NCBI GenBank assembly: GCA_947649215.1
Contig: CANSQW010000001.1
Location: forward strand, 1-23,816
Direction: 5' to 3'
Source of the DNA: an uncultured bacterium
GTDB lineage: Bacteria; Actinomycetota; Coriobacteriia; Coriobacteriales; Eggerthellaceae
Length of the DNA stretch: 23,816 nt
Each line of letters begins with the position of its first letter. The stretch's first letter is position 1. Shown here piece by piece: positions 1 to 6,425 of this stretch. The notes beneath the pieces are model-generated. The model had not been told where the DNA came from and made no database searches. It saw only the letters and a program-made list of their open reading frames with translations. The position numbers were made by a program, and so were the translations under genes.

Positions 1-195
1 CCGGAGCCCGAGCGCGCCCCGGAGCCCGAGCCCGCCCCGCGGCCAGGGCCCGCGGCCGACCCCGCCTTCGTGTGGTCGCTGACCATGGAGTTCGAGGGGA
101 CGCGCGACGACGCCCAACGCGTGGCCGACGCCCTGAGGGCCGAGGGCGTGACCGGGGCGTCGATCAAGTGCAAGGGGGAGGTGCGCCGTGGCTAG
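1..195 (+). CDS. C-terminal fragment of a DUF1351-like phage protein
   Basis: The frame is open from the first base and stops at the TAG at 193-195, giving 64 visible residues; the start lies upstream of the window. The first 20 residues are a Pro/Glu/Ala-rich linker. The rest (FVWSLTMEFEGTRDDAQRV onward) resembles the end of DUF1351 proteins, where a strand of the type 'f.v.GT.eq...L...L...Gi' closes the chain. DUF1351 proteins commonly precede single-strand annealing recombinases in phages, and the next gene is one, overlapping this stop by 8 bases. The role is unknown, presumably recombination-linked. The family call rests on a short segment plus context and is tentative. Confidence 0.5.
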   Translation, partial: PEPERAPEPEPAPRPGPAADPAFVWSLTMEFEGTRDDAQRVADALRAEGVTGASIKCKGEVRRG

Positions 196-1060
196 CGAGA
201 TCGTCCAGTACCAGGCCGACAACGGCCAGGACATCACCGTGACCGAGCAGGACGTGCGCGACCTCATGGCCGCCAACGGCAACGCCACGGGGAACATCAC
301 GTCGCAGGAGATCAAGACGTTCATGCGCCTCTGCCAGGCGCAGCGCCTCAACCCCTTCACGAAGGACGCCTACCTGGTGAAGTACGGGAGCGGCCCCGCC
401 ACCATCATCGCCGGCAAGGAGACCTTCACCAAGCGCGCACAGCGCAACTCCAAGTTCCGCGGCTTCGAGGCGGGCATCACGGTCATCGAGGCCGACGGCA
501 AGCTGTGCCAGAGGGCCGGCTCCATGCTGCTGCGGGGCGAGTCCCTGGCAGGCGGCTGGTGCCGGGTCTACGTCGACGGCTACGAGGCCCCGATGTACGA
601 CGAGGTGTCCTTCGCGGAGTACAACACCGGCAAGAGCAACTGGCTGAAGATACCGGCGACCATGATTCGCAAGGTGGCCATCTGCCACGCCCTGCGCGAG
701 GCGTTCCCCGAGGACTTGGGCGGCCTCTACGGCGCCGAGGAGATGGACCAGGCCTCCGCGCCCTACGAGGCGCCGCGCGAGGCGGTCGTCGAGGCGGTCG
801 AGCCGGCACCCCAGGCTGCCCCGGCGTCCCCCCTCGACGCCTACAGGGCGGCCCTCACCGCAGCCAAGCGCGAGCGCGGCATCCCCGTGCCCGAGGCCAT
901 GGAGGAGGTCTCACGGCAACTCGGCAAGCCGCCGGAGAAGTTCTGCGAGGCCGACGTGGCCGCCGCCGTGAGCATCGTCCAGCGCATGGCCTGGCCGCTG
1001 GAGGACGCCGAAGACGAGCCCTACGAGGTGGAGCTCGTCGCGGAAGACATCGAGTTCTAG
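188..1060 (+). CDS. bet: Phage recombination protein Bet (RecT-type single-strand annealing protein)
   Basis: A 290-aa protein. Residues about 20-190 match the Bet/RecT annealase pattern: an N-terminal helical part, then LCQAQRLNPFTKDAYLVKY, then GKETFTKRAQ, an EADGKL...AGG hairpin region and a Trp-Lys-IPATMIRKVAICHALREAFP segment that is very typical of the family. Such proteins anneal complementary ssDNA during phage recombination, usually with an exonuclease or SSB partner; no exonuclease is visible here and it may lie upstream. The start is GTG at 188, with the AAGGGGGAGG ribosome site just upstream and an 8-base overlap with the preceding gene. The C-terminal 90 residues are an acidic, Ala-rich tail of the kind that often varies between relatives. 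The family call is firm. Confidence 0.9.
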   Translation: MASEIVQYQADNGQDITVTEQDVRDLMAANGNATGNITSQEIKTFMRLCQAQRLNPFTKDAYLVKYGSGPATIIAGKETFTKRAQRNSKFRGFEAGITVIEADGKLCQRAGSMLLRGESLAGGWCRVYVDGYEAPMYDEVSFAEYNTGKSNWLKIPATMIRKVAICHALREAFPEDLGGLYGAEEMDQASAPYEAPREAVVEAVEPAPQAAPASPLDAYRAALTAAKRERGIPVPEAMEEVSRQLGKPPEKFCEADVAAAVSIVQRMAWPLEDAEDEPYEVELVAEDIEF

Positions 1061-1068
1061 GAGGCCGC

Positions 1069-1773
1069 ATGAGCTTCACCTGCTTCGACAAGTTCAAGAG
1101 GGTGCTCGACGGCATCCCGGACGAGGGCGACCGCAAGACCATGGCCCTCGCCATCATCGAGTACGGCCTCACCGGCGCCGACCCCGGGTTCTGCTACCCG
1201 CTCTCGGCGATCTTCGAGGCCGTGCGCGAGGACATCGACAACTCGCGGGACGCCCGGGAGAACAACAAGGGCGGCCGGCCCAGGGGCTCCAAGACCAAGC
1301 GCAAGGCCACCGCGGCGCCACCGGCCGACGCGGGCGAGGTTTCCGCTGCCGGCGAAAACGGGGGTTCCGAAAACCAGAAACCCCCGTTTTCGGAAGGGGG
1401 AACCCCCGTTTCGGAGAACGGAAACCAAAGCCAATCCAAGCCAGGCCAGACCATTCCATGCCAAGACAACCCCCTACCCCCTTCGGAAGGCTCCTTCGCG
1501 GTCATGTGCCTCGGGGCCCTCAACGAGGAGCTGGGGCGGGACTACACCCACCTCCCGGCGCCATGCGCCCGCACCCTGCGCCAGGCCCAGGGCCGCCACA
1601 CGGTCGAGGAGGTCCGCGCCATGGTCGCCTACAAGCGCGACGAGTGGAGGGGCACGCAGTTCGCAAAGGCCCTGACGCCGAACACGCTGTTCAGCCCCGA
1701 CCACTTCGAGCAGTACATGGCCCAGGCCGCCGGGCACCGGGAGGAGGAGAGCCGCTATGCCGCCTACGACTAG
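1069..1773 (+). CDS. Replication initiation/primosome protein (DUF6291 N-terminus, Phg_2220_C-type C-terminus)
   Basis: A 234-aa protein. Residues 1-70 (start SFTCFDKFKRVLDGI, then KTMALAIIEYGLTG and AVREDIDNSRDARENNKGGRP) match DUF6291, found at the front of many phage replication proteins. A low-complexity Ser/Gly/Pro/Glu linker follows (about 71-140). The C-terminus (about 145-220: LNEELGRDYTH, VEEVRAMVAYKRDEW, LTPNTLFSPDHFEQYM) matches the conserved phage C-terminal domain Phg_2220_C. By analogy with lambda O and DnaD-like proteins it probably binds the phage origin and recruits the helicase loader encoded next. The ATG at 1069 follows AGGAGG at 1059-1064. The linker DNA contains inverted repeats and a 5-nt periodic tract, described separately as a candidate origin. 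Confidence 0.82.
   Translation: MSFTCFDKFKRVLDGIPDEGDRKTMALAIIEYGLTGADPGFCYPLSAIFEAVREDIDNSRDARENNKGGRPRGSKTKRKATAAPPADAGEVSAAGENGGSENQKPPFSEGGTPVSENGNQSQSKPGQTIPCQDNPLPPSEGSFAVMCLGALNEELGRDYTHLPAPCARTLRQAQGRHTVEEVRAMVAYKRDEWRGTQFAKALTPNTLFSPDHFEQYMAQAAGHREEESRYAAYD
1353..1465 (+). repeat. Candidate phage replication origin inside the replication gene
   Basis: The linker region of the replication gene contains CGAAAACGGGGG at 1353-1364 and its exact reverse complement at 1381-1392. A near copy, CCCCCGTTTCGGA, lies at 1403-1415, 22 bases after CCCCCGTTTTCGGA at 1381-1394. Directly after these come CCA trinucleotides at 1425, 1431, 1436, 1441, 1446, 1451, 1456 and 1461, so seven are exactly 5 bases apart. 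Bases 1421-1480 are strongly C/A-biased on the + strand (8 G in 60). Iteron-like repeats followed by a strand-biased tract inside the initiator gene is the lambda O/ori layout. The repeats are seen directly; origin function is inference. Confidence 0.5.
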
Positions 1774-2461
1774 CTGCCCCCACTGCGGGGCGCCCCTCGA
1801 GCCCCTCACGGTCGTCGTCAACGGGAGGGAGGTGCGGGTGGCCACGCGCCCCTGCCCCTGCCCCGGGGCGGCGGCGGAGAGGGCCGAGCTCGAGCGCAGG
1901 GAGGCCGACGAGGAGCGGGCGCGCCTCGTGCGCCAGGCCGCCAGGCGCGTGGAGCGCGCGGGTATCCCGAGGCGCTACGCCGAGGCCGAGCACCCCAAGG
2001 CCCAGGCTGTCTCGGCCAAGGTGCTCGCGGGGCGCGGGGTGTACCTCCACGGCGGGAACGGCACCGGCAAGACCCACCTCGCCTGCGCGGCGGCCCTGCT
2101 GTGCCTGATGCGCGGCATGGACGTGCGATTCGCCGTCGTTCCCTCCCTGCTCGAGGGCATCCGCTCGCGGAGCAAGGGCGCTGGCGAGGCCGTCTCGTCG
2201 CTCTCGAGCTGCGGCCTGCTCGTCCTCGACGACCTGGGCAAGGAGGCGGCCTGCACCCCCTACGCGGCCGAGCGCCTGTTCGACATCGTGAACGAGCGTT
2301 ACAACTCGATGCTCCCGGTGGTCGTTACGAGCAACTTCACCCGAGGCGAGGTGGCCCGCCGCATCAGCGAGGGCGAGGTCGGCGTGGCCATAGCGTCGCG
2401 CCTCGCCGAGATGACCGACTCCGTCCACCTGGACGGGGCTGACAGGAGGATCCATGGCTAG
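1757..2461 (+). CDS. DnaC/IstB-like AAA+ ATPase, phage helicase loader
   Basis: A 234-aa protein. The N-terminus has a small Cys cluster (C7, C10, C33, C35) that could bind zinc, followed by a charged helix. The AAA+ core is clear: Walker A GGNGTGKTH (residues 99-107), Walker B LLVLDDLGKE (154-163), sensor-1-like TSN (191-193) and a late SRL arginine (about 215). This architecture and length fit DnaC/DnaI-type loaders that place the replicative helicase on the origin. It follows the putative initiator gene and overlaps it by 17 bases; the start at 1757 has GGGAGGAGGAG at 1739-1749. No replicative helicase is visible, so the phage probably loads the host DnaB. The family is firm; the loader role comes from family and context. 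Confidence 0.88.
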   Translation: MPPTTSCPHCGAPLEPLTVVVNGREVRVATRPCPCPGAAAERAELERREADEERARLVRQAARRVERAGIPRRYAEAEHPKAQAVSAKVLAGRGVYLHGGNGTGKTHLACAAALLCLMRGMDVRFAVVPSLLEGIRSRSKGAGEAVSSLSSCGLLVLDDLGKEAACTPYAAERLFDIVNERYNSMLPVVVTSNFTRGEVARRISEGEVGVAIASRLAEMTDSVHLDGADRRIHG

Positions 2462-2867
2462 GGTGTCGACGCTGCCGGAGATGTGGCGGCCCCTCATGGG
2501 CAGGCCGTCGGTTCGCATGCCGTGGTGCCCGGTCTGCGGGCGGCCCGGCCCCCTCGAGCAGCACCACCCGGTACGGCGCGGGGCAGGCGTCCTCTACGAC
2601 GAGCACGGACGGGAGGTGGCCAAGCCCACGATCACGCTGTGCGGCTTCGGGAGCAACCTCAAGGACGCCGACGGCAGGCCCTACTGCCACGGCCTGGCCC
2701 ACCACAACCGGCTGCACTTCCGCTGGGCGGAGACGAGGCAGGCGAGCCGGGCGCTCGGGGACCTGCCCTTCCCCGTCTGCGGGGGCCACTGGGAGTACCT
2801 GCTCCTCGACGAGCCGGCGGACTACCTCGCGGCCCTGTCGATGCCGGGATGGCGGAGGCTCGGGTGA
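2454..2867 (+). CDS. HNH-like zinc-binding phage protein
   Basis: A 137-aa protein with an HNH/treble-clef pattern: C25-x2-C28 (WCPVCGR), a His pair at 37-38 (EQHHPVRRG), C63 in TLCGFGS, C78-H79, and H83-H84-N85...H88 in LAHHNRLHF. In HNH nucleases the first His pair supplies the general base and the later Asn/His residues bind metal, so a nuclease is possible. In replication modules such proteins could process recombination or replication intermediates. Start ATG 2454 overlaps the loader gene by 8 bases, with GGAGG at 2445-2450 as ribosome site. The residues after about 90 match nothing I recognise. It could also be a non-catalytic zinc protein. Confidence 0.6.
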   Translation: MARVSTLPEMWRPLMGRPSVRMPWCPVCGRPGPLEQHHPVRRGAGVLYDEHGREVAKPTITLCGFGSNLKDADGRPYCHGLAHHNRLHFRWAETRQASRALGDLPFPVCGGHWEYLLLDEPADYLAALSMPGWRRLG

Positions 2868-3118
2868 TGTGGGCGCCGGAGCCCTGGCACACGCCCCAGG
2901 ACGCGGCCAGGATGCGCGAGGCGTGGGCGTGGGCCTGCGAGCACGGCACCTGCGGGGACTGCGCGCACGCCGTCTGGTGCCCAGGCACCGACGTGGGGGT
3001 GTGCGAGATCAGGGTGGACGAGGAGGACGTCTCCTGCTGGTGGGTCGAGCCGGGCCTTAGGGCCAGGGAGATGGGATGCGACTACGAGCCGGCGTACCCG
3101 TACGCCGAGGAAGGATAG
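2867..3118 (+). CDS. Small Cys/Trp-rich hypothetical phage protein
   Basis: An 83-aa protein that I do not recognise. It has Cys residues in CEHGTCGDCAHAVWCPG and in the later VGVCEI and VSCWW segments, with many Trp, suggesting a small zinc- or iron-binding fold. The C-terminus is Tyr/Glu-rich and acidic. I chose the ATG at 2867, which overlaps the previous stop (TGATG) and has GGAGG at 2854-2858 eight bases upstream; an ATG at 2849 in the same frame is possible but has a poorer site. It belongs to the early operon of small zinc-ribbon genes. No function can be assigned. Confidence 0.65.
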   Translation: MWAPEPWHTPQDAARMREAWAWACEHGTCGDCAHAVWCPGTDVGVCEIRVDEEDVSCWWVEPGLRAREMGCDYEPAYPYAEEG

Positions 3119-3121
3119 GAC

Positions 3122-3769
3122 ATGGGAGAGAAGAAGACGGGCCTTGCCGAGAGGCTGCGCGAGGCTTACGAGGGGCCTGGCTGCACGCCGATGACGATCG
3201 CCCGAACCGTCGGGCTCGAGGAGCCCAGGTGCTGCGAGCGGGGCTGCGGCGTGTGCCTGAGGCGCATGCTGTCCGCGCTGGCCGACATGGTGGACGCCGA
3301 GGTCGCCGCGGCCCGCGAGGAGAGCGCGCGTGAGGGCATGGCGGTCATCGCCGCGGCCGAGGGCTGGCCGGCCCTGCGGGACGGCGAGTCGGTCGTCAAG
3401 TGGGTGGATCGCGCCTGGCTGCCCCGCCCGCGCTACAAGGGCGGCGAGCCGGTGGAGGTCGGCGGCCGTGCCGCGACCCTGGCCGGCAGGGTCAGGAGCT
3501 ACCGGGTCTCCGACAGCGGCTGCTGGGTGCTGTTCGGATGCGACGACTACGACATCGTCATGGGGTCGCGAGACACGCCGGTGGCGCCCCTGCCCGAGGA
3601 TACCCAGGAGGACATCGACGCCGAGGCGTCCCTGCCGCCTACCGCCTACTGCGCCCAGCGGGGCATCAACCTGGGCGACGACCCAGACCGCGAGAAGGCG
3701 ACCTCAGCCATGGTGGCCGACCTGCTGCGCCGCCAGCGCGAGGTGTGCGAGAAGGGAGGCGCGAAATGA
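3122..3769 (+). CDS. Hypothetical phage protein with N-terminal Cys cluster
   Basis: A 215-aa protein of unknown function. The N-terminal part (residues 1-75) has a Cys-rich segment, CCERGCGVC, next to a helix. The middle part (about 95-150) looks beta-rich: a short repeat of 'Gepvevggraatl.grv.sy' type followed by CWVLFGCDDYDIVM. The C-terminus has an acidic EDTQEDIDAEA stretch, a YCAQRG motif and a final helix, MVADLLRRQREVCE. The acidic helix plus Cys layout is shared with other small proteins of Coriobacteriia phages. The start at 3122 follows AGGAAGGATAGG. It lies in the early gene string, ending in an ATGA overlap with the next gene. No catalytic motif was seen. Confidence 0.7.
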   Translation: MGEKKTGLAERLREAYEGPGCTPMTIARTVGLEEPRCCERGCGVCLRRMLSALADMVDAEVAAAREESAREGMAVIAAAEGWPALRDGESVVKWVDRAWLPRPRYKGGEPVEVGGRAATLAGRVRSYRVSDSGCWVLFGCDDYDIVMGSRDTPVAPLPEDTQEDIDAEASLPPTAYCAQRGINLGDDPDREKATSAMVADLLRRQREVCEKGGAK

Positions 3770-3996
3770 TCCCAAAGAACGTGACGATGAAGAGCTGCGT
3801 GGGCAAGCGGGCCGTTGCTGACTGCGACATCGAGAACAGGTTCGGAGTGATAGTAAAAGGCTCTGAGGTCAAGATAACCGGATCAAACAGATACGGCATG
3901 GAGATACGGACCACACCGTGCCAATGCTGTGGGGTCAGCCTCAAGGTAACCAAAGTCGGCAAGGGGTCTCTGACCGTTTTGGAGGAAGGTGAGTAG
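3766..3996 (+). CDS. Small hypothetical protein, low-GC gene
   Basis: A 76-aa protein, unrecognised. The sequence suggests a small beta-barrel: alternating hydrophobics in FGVIVKGSEVKITG and SLKVTKVGKGSLTVLEE, with a CQCC motif in the middle (PCQCCG) that may bind metal or form a disulfide. The ATG at 3766 overlaps the previous stop (ATGA) and follows AAGGGAGG at 3752-3759. The DNA is markedly less GC-rich than its neighbours, with A-ending codons rare elsewhere in the window (ATA, AAA, TCA), which points to recent acquisition from a different phage or host pool. Function unknown. Confidence 0.65.
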   Translation: MIPKNVTMKSCVGKRAVADCDIENRFGVIVKGSEVKITGSNRYGMEIRTTPCQCCGVSLKVTKVGKGSLTVLEEGE

Positions 3997-3998
3997 CC

Positions 3999-4454
3999 AT
4001 GTGCGTGCATTGCGAGGGCGAGCATCCCATTGTGATGGAAGCAGAGACGCAGAGCAAGCGAGTCAAGTACCTCGCGATCTCCGGCGGTCACCTGTTTACC
4101 GCAAACGACTGGACGGCGCACGGCCCGCTTATTCGGCTGAACTACTGCCCCATGTGCGGGCGCGACCTGAGAGGGGGCGCGAACGAGGACGGATCCGTCA
4201 CGATGCCGCGCGACCTCGCCCACATGGCCCTCTGCGGCGCCGTGCGCTGGTACGTCGGGCGCGGTACCGTCGCGTCCCGCGAGGTGGCCGACAGCATCCG
4301 GGAGCTGCTGCCCCAGCTCGGCGCCGGCACCAAGGCCGTCATGGCCCGCGACATCCGGCGGGAGCTGGAGACGCACGGCGCCACGCCCGGTCCCATCGAC
4401 GACATGGCCCCGTGGCGCGTCCTCCTGGACGCCATCGAGGGGGAGCCGTGCTAG
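3999..4454 (+). CDS. Hypothetical zinc-ribbon protein with helical C-terminus
   Basis: A 151-aa protein. The first 55 residues hold two Cys pairs, CVHC at 2-5 and CPMC in NYCPMCGRDL, a typical small phage zinc ribbon. Residues about 68-150 form a separate, probably all-helical domain (LAHMALCGAVRWYVGRG, VADSIRELLPQLG, AVMARDIRRELE) that I do not recognise. The base composition changes inside the gene: the zinc-ribbon part is lower in GC, like the gene before it, while the helical part is as GC-rich as the rest. This suggests a mosaic joint near 4150. Start ATG 3999 follows GGAGGAAGG. Function unknown. Confidence 0.68.
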   Translation: MCVHCEGEHPIVMEAETQSKRVKYLAISGGHLFTANDWTAHGPLIRLNYCPMCGRDLRGGANEDGSVTMPRDLAHMALCGAVRWYVGRGTVASREVADSIRELLPQLGAGTKAVMARDIRRELETHGATPGPIDDMAPWRVLLDAIEGEPC

Positions 4455-4534
4455 CCGCGGTGCCCTGGGTAGCCGGAGGCCTGCTGCTGGTGGTCGCCGC
4501 CGCGGCGGTGGCCGAGGGGGTGAGGTGCCGGTGA
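4448..4534 (+). CDS. Putative 28-aa membrane micropeptide
   Basis: A short frame starts at GTG 4448, overlapping the previous stop, and ends at TGA 4532-4534, which overlaps the next ATG. The 28-aa product is almost entirely hydrophobic (LAAVPWVAGGLLLVVAAAAV) with a short charged end EGVRCR, so it could be a single membrane-spanning peptide. GAGGGGGA at 4438-4445 can serve as ribosome site. The support is that it exactly fills the gap between two real genes with tight translational coupling. It may instead be only a coupling device for the next gene. I do not assign a function. Confidence 0.42.
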   Translation: MLAAVPWVAGGLLLVVAAAAVAEGVRCR

Positions 4535-4848
4535 TGCTCTACGTGATCGGCCCAGTGACGGGGAGGCCGGATGACAACTTCGAGGCGTTCGGCGCGGCGT
4601 CTGACAAGCTGTTTGAAGCAGGGTGCCACCCGTGCATCCCGCACGAGTTCGTGCCCAAGGGGGCCGCATGGCCCGACGCGATGCGCGACAGCATCCACGC
4701 GCTTACCGGCCATAGGCCCGCCTTCGATGGCGTGGCCATGCTGGACGGCTGGGAGCAGTCCAGGGGCGCCCGCCTTGAGCGCCAGGTCGCCGAGGCGTGC
4801 GGCATCCCATGCAAGACCGTGAACGAGTGGTTGGAGGAGGCGCAATGA
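4534..4848 (+). CDS. DUF4406-like protein (nucleoside deoxyribosyltransferase-like fold)
   Basis: A 104-aa protein. The N-terminus MLYVIGPVTGRPDDNFEAF is the signature of DUF4406, a family related to nucleoside 2-deoxyribosyltransferases (usual form 'iyiaGPitG...n...f..a...l...G'). The later CIPHEFVP, MLDGWEQSRGARLERQVAEACGI segment also matches: a '..lpgWe.S.Ga..E...A..lgi' pattern whose Glu is catalytic in the deoxyribosyltransferase fold. It may act on nucleotides or free bases during infection, but the substrate is unknown. I chose ATG 4534 (TGATG overlap, GGGGGTGAGG upstream) because family members begin directly with this strand; GTG 4525 would add three residues. Confidence 0.78.
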   Translation: MLYVIGPVTGRPDDNFEAFGAASDKLFEAGCHPCIPHEFVPKGAAWPDAMRDSIHALTGHRPAFDGVAMLDGWEQSRGARLERQVAEACGIPCKTVNEWLEEAQ

Positions 4849-5189
4849 GCGACGAGCTTAAGCCGTGCCCCAAGTGCGGGCAGCCCGTCACCGGAGGCCT
4901 GTGCGGAGGCCCTGCGGCATACGGGTGTCGCGAGTGGGAGTACGAGGTTGAGTGCGGCTGCGGGCTGCTGTGGAGTTGTAGCCCCGGCGACGTTGACGAG
5001 GATGAGGCCGTCCGGCGCGGCGTCCAGGAGTGGAACGCCCGCGCCGAGCGCACGTGCCGCAAGGTGCCCGGAAAGATGCACTTCGGAGAGCGCCGCCCGA
5101 AGTGCTCGGAATGCGGCTATGGCCTCGGCGACAGCCGTTGGGTCTATTGTCCGAAGTGCGGCGCGAGAATAGAAGGAGGGCAATCATGA
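4845..5189 (+). CDS. Lar-like restriction alleviation / zinc-ribbon protein
   Basis: A 114-aa protein. The N-terminal 60 residues follow the Lar_restr_allev pattern: LKPCPKCGQPV, a middle WEYEVECGCG strand pair and a closing EAVRRGVQEWNARA, equivalent to the family's 'a...WN.R'. In Rac prophage, Lar reduces type I restriction and enhances modification; many phage members are known only by similarity. A second zinc ribbon follows (residues 82-108: KCSECGYGLGDSRWVYCPKCGARI) with two CxxC pairs, so this is a two-ribbon protein. ATG 4845 overlaps the previous stop (ATGA), with GGAGGAGG at 4832-4839. The fold is well supported; the antirestriction role is inferred. Confidence 0.72.
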   Translation: MSDELKPCPKCGQPVTGGLCGGPAAYGCREWEYEVECGCGLLWSCSPGDVDEDEAVRRGVQEWNARAERTCRKVPGKMHFGERRPKCSECGYGLGDSRWVYCPKCGARIEGGQS

Positions 5190-5443
5190 GCCTTGCAAGA
5201 TACACCGGCCAGTCCCGGAAGCTCAGGGAGCTGGCCGTCGAGAAGCTGGGGGCCGAGAAGGTCGCCTGTATGAGCGACGAGGAGGTGACGAGCTTCGTCG
5301 ACAGCGAGTACGCCATCTTCTGGGGCGACTGCACCGACGGCTTCGCGGGTCACGGCCCCGACGAGGAGACCATCGTCCTGGTACGAAACGACGCGTTCAG
5401 GGAACTCCGCGAGAGCGGCGCAGTCGTGTTCGTGGAGCGGTGA
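5186..5443 (+). CDS. Small hypothetical phage protein
   Basis: An 85-aa protein without recognisable motifs. It begins with a basic helix (LARYTGQSRKLRELAVEKLG) followed by an acidic part (MSDEEVTSFVDSEYAIFWGDCTDGF) and ends with a beta-like VVFVER. The ATG at 5186 overlaps the stop of the Lar-like gene and has AGAAGGAGGG at 5172-5181. The next gene begins a few bases after its stop. It is part of the early small-gene string; no function can be given. Confidence 0.62.
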   Translation: MSLARYTGQSRKLRELAVEKLGAEKVACMSDEEVTSFVDSEYAIFWGDCTDGFAGHGPDEETIVLVRNDAFRELRESGAVVFVER

Positions 5444-5448
5444 CGGCC

Positions 5449-5616
5449 ATGGCGCGCAAGGAGGTATGCCACGGCGACCATGGCGCGGAGCCGCGATTCC
5501 CCGGCGACTGCTGGACGATGTGGCACATCTGCTCGGAGTGCCGCAGACCGGTGAACCCATGGGACGAGGAGTGCCGACATTGCGGCGCCGAGTTTGAGGA
5601 GGACGAGGATGAGTGA
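5449..5616 (+). CDS. 55-aa zinc-ribbon protein
   Basis: ATG 5449 to TGA 5614-5616 encodes 55 residues. It contains CSEC (in HICSECRRPV) and CRHC (in EECRHCGAEF), a classic two-CxxC zinc ribbon, preceded by VCHGDHG and followed by an acidic end. Its stop overlaps the start of the MazG-like gene, and GGTGACGGCC upstream gives only a weak ribosome site, so translation may depend on coupling to the gene before it. The Cys spacing and its fit between neighbours support a real gene. Function unknown; zinc binding is inferred. Confidence 0.62.
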   Translation: MARKEVCHGDHGAEPRFPGDCWTMWHICSECRRPVNPWDEECRHCGAEFEEDEDE

Positions 5617-5887
5617 GTTCTACCGCTTTCCGGCGATGGCGGGGCTGAACGAATGGGACAACGCGCAGCAGGTCGAAAAGATCGAAGAGGAGGCCGAGGA
5701 GGCCGAGGAGGCCAAAGAGGCCTACTACGGATCAGACAATGAGATCCCCTATGGGGTCGAGCTGATGGATGTCATCCATGCAGCAGAGACGGCCCTTCGA
5801 ATGAACTTCAACGACAGCGAGGTGTCTCACCTGCACGAGCTTGTCATCGAGAAGAACAGGAAGCGAGGCTACTACGATGAGCGATAA
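5609..5887 (+). CDS. MazG-like nucleotide pyrophosphohydrolase
   Basis: A 92-aa, all-helical protein with the core layout of the MazG/phage-type NTP pyrophosphatase superfamily: a Glu-rich helix with EExxE spacing (residues about 26-36), the ELMDV motif (E51, D54) that supplies the second pair of metal ligands, and the late KNRKRGYY, matching the usual 'kn..RGyy' end. It probably hydrolyses nucleotides to monophosphate and PPi, possibly balancing pools or removing alarmone-like molecules. Start ATG 5609 follows GAGGAGGACGAGG. The Glu-rich helix is encoded by three perfect GAGGAGGCC units. It overlaps both neighbours by a few bases. Catalysis is untested. Confidence 0.66.
   Translation: MSEFYRFPAMAGLNEWDNAQQVEKIEEEAEEAEEAKEAYYGSDNEIPYGVELMDVIHAAETALRMNFNDSEVSHLHELVIEKNRKRGYYDER
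5687..5722 (+). repeat. GAGGAGGCC tandem nonamer in the MazG-like gene
   Basis: Three perfect, in-frame copies of GAGGAGGCC (5687-5695, 5696-5704, 5705-5713) plus one imperfect copy (5714-5722) encode repeated Glu-Glu-Ala in the metal-binding helix. Each unit contains a GGAGG ribosome-site-like core, so copy number could change by slippage without breaking the frame. Confidence 0.8.
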
Positions 5888-6425
5888 GCTGCTGCACGAG
5901 CGGCTGCGGGAGGCCGGTTGCGAATGCGTCAAGGTACTAGACGCAGACGGCGTTGAGATCAACGTCGGTGATGTGGTGTGGAATATTAACAACGGATGCG
6001 AACACGAGGTAATCGGTTTGCCAAAGGGCGGATGTTATCAATCTGTCGAGATTCGCAACGTCATAACTGGGAGCAAAGGAGGCGTCGACGCACCGTTGCT
6101 CACCCATGCCAAGCCCGTTTTTGAAGCCAACGGCGAGCGAATTTGCGTGGGGGACACGGTGTGGTTCTGCGGAGATGATACCGGGGCGTACACCGTCTCG
6201 GCAGTGGAGGAGACGCTTGGCGGCGGCTGGTGCCTGACGGTCTACAACGACGCGGCGACCATCCACGAGGTTCGGCCTTCGCAGGTCACTCACCGCGAGC
6301 CTGACAGCCTGGAGAAGCTGCGCGCTTCGATCAAAGCGGTTTCGACGGTTGCGTGTGGTGCATCTAAAGGTGAAGTCAAAGAATGGGCAGACCGCCTCAC
6401 CGCCCTCATGGAGAGGGGTGCATGA
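5877..6425 (+). CDS. Hypothetical phage protein with two tandem VGDxVW repeats
   Basis: A 182-aa protein with an internal duplication. Repeat 1 (residues about 19-78) has DADGVEINVGDVVW and ends LLTHAKP; repeat 2 (about 80-143) has EANGERICVGDTVW and ends QVTHREP. Each looks like a small SH3/KOW-like beta-barrel. A helical tail follows (DSLEKLRASI...VKEWADRLTALME). The pattern '...lTH..PDS.e.L' recurs in small proteins of Coriobacteriia phages as far as I recall; no function is established. Start ATG 5877 overlaps the MazG-like stop region and follows AGGAAGCGAGG. Much of the gene is lower in GC than its surroundings. Confidence 0.68.
   Translation: MSDKLLHERLREAGCECVKVLDADGVEINVGDVVWNINNGCEHEVIGLPKGGCYQSVEIRNVITGSKGGVDAPLLTHAKPVFEANGERICVGDTVWFCGDDTGAYTVSAVEETLGGGWCLTVYNDAATIHEVRPSQVTHREPDSLEKLRASIKAVSTVACGASKGEVKEWADRLTALMERGA

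Noticed and set aside
1340..1480. CRISPR-like or intrinsic terminator interpretation of the repeats in the replication gene
   Set aside because: Repeats are too few and short for CRISPR, and no T-run follows the hairpin; the coding frame continues through them.
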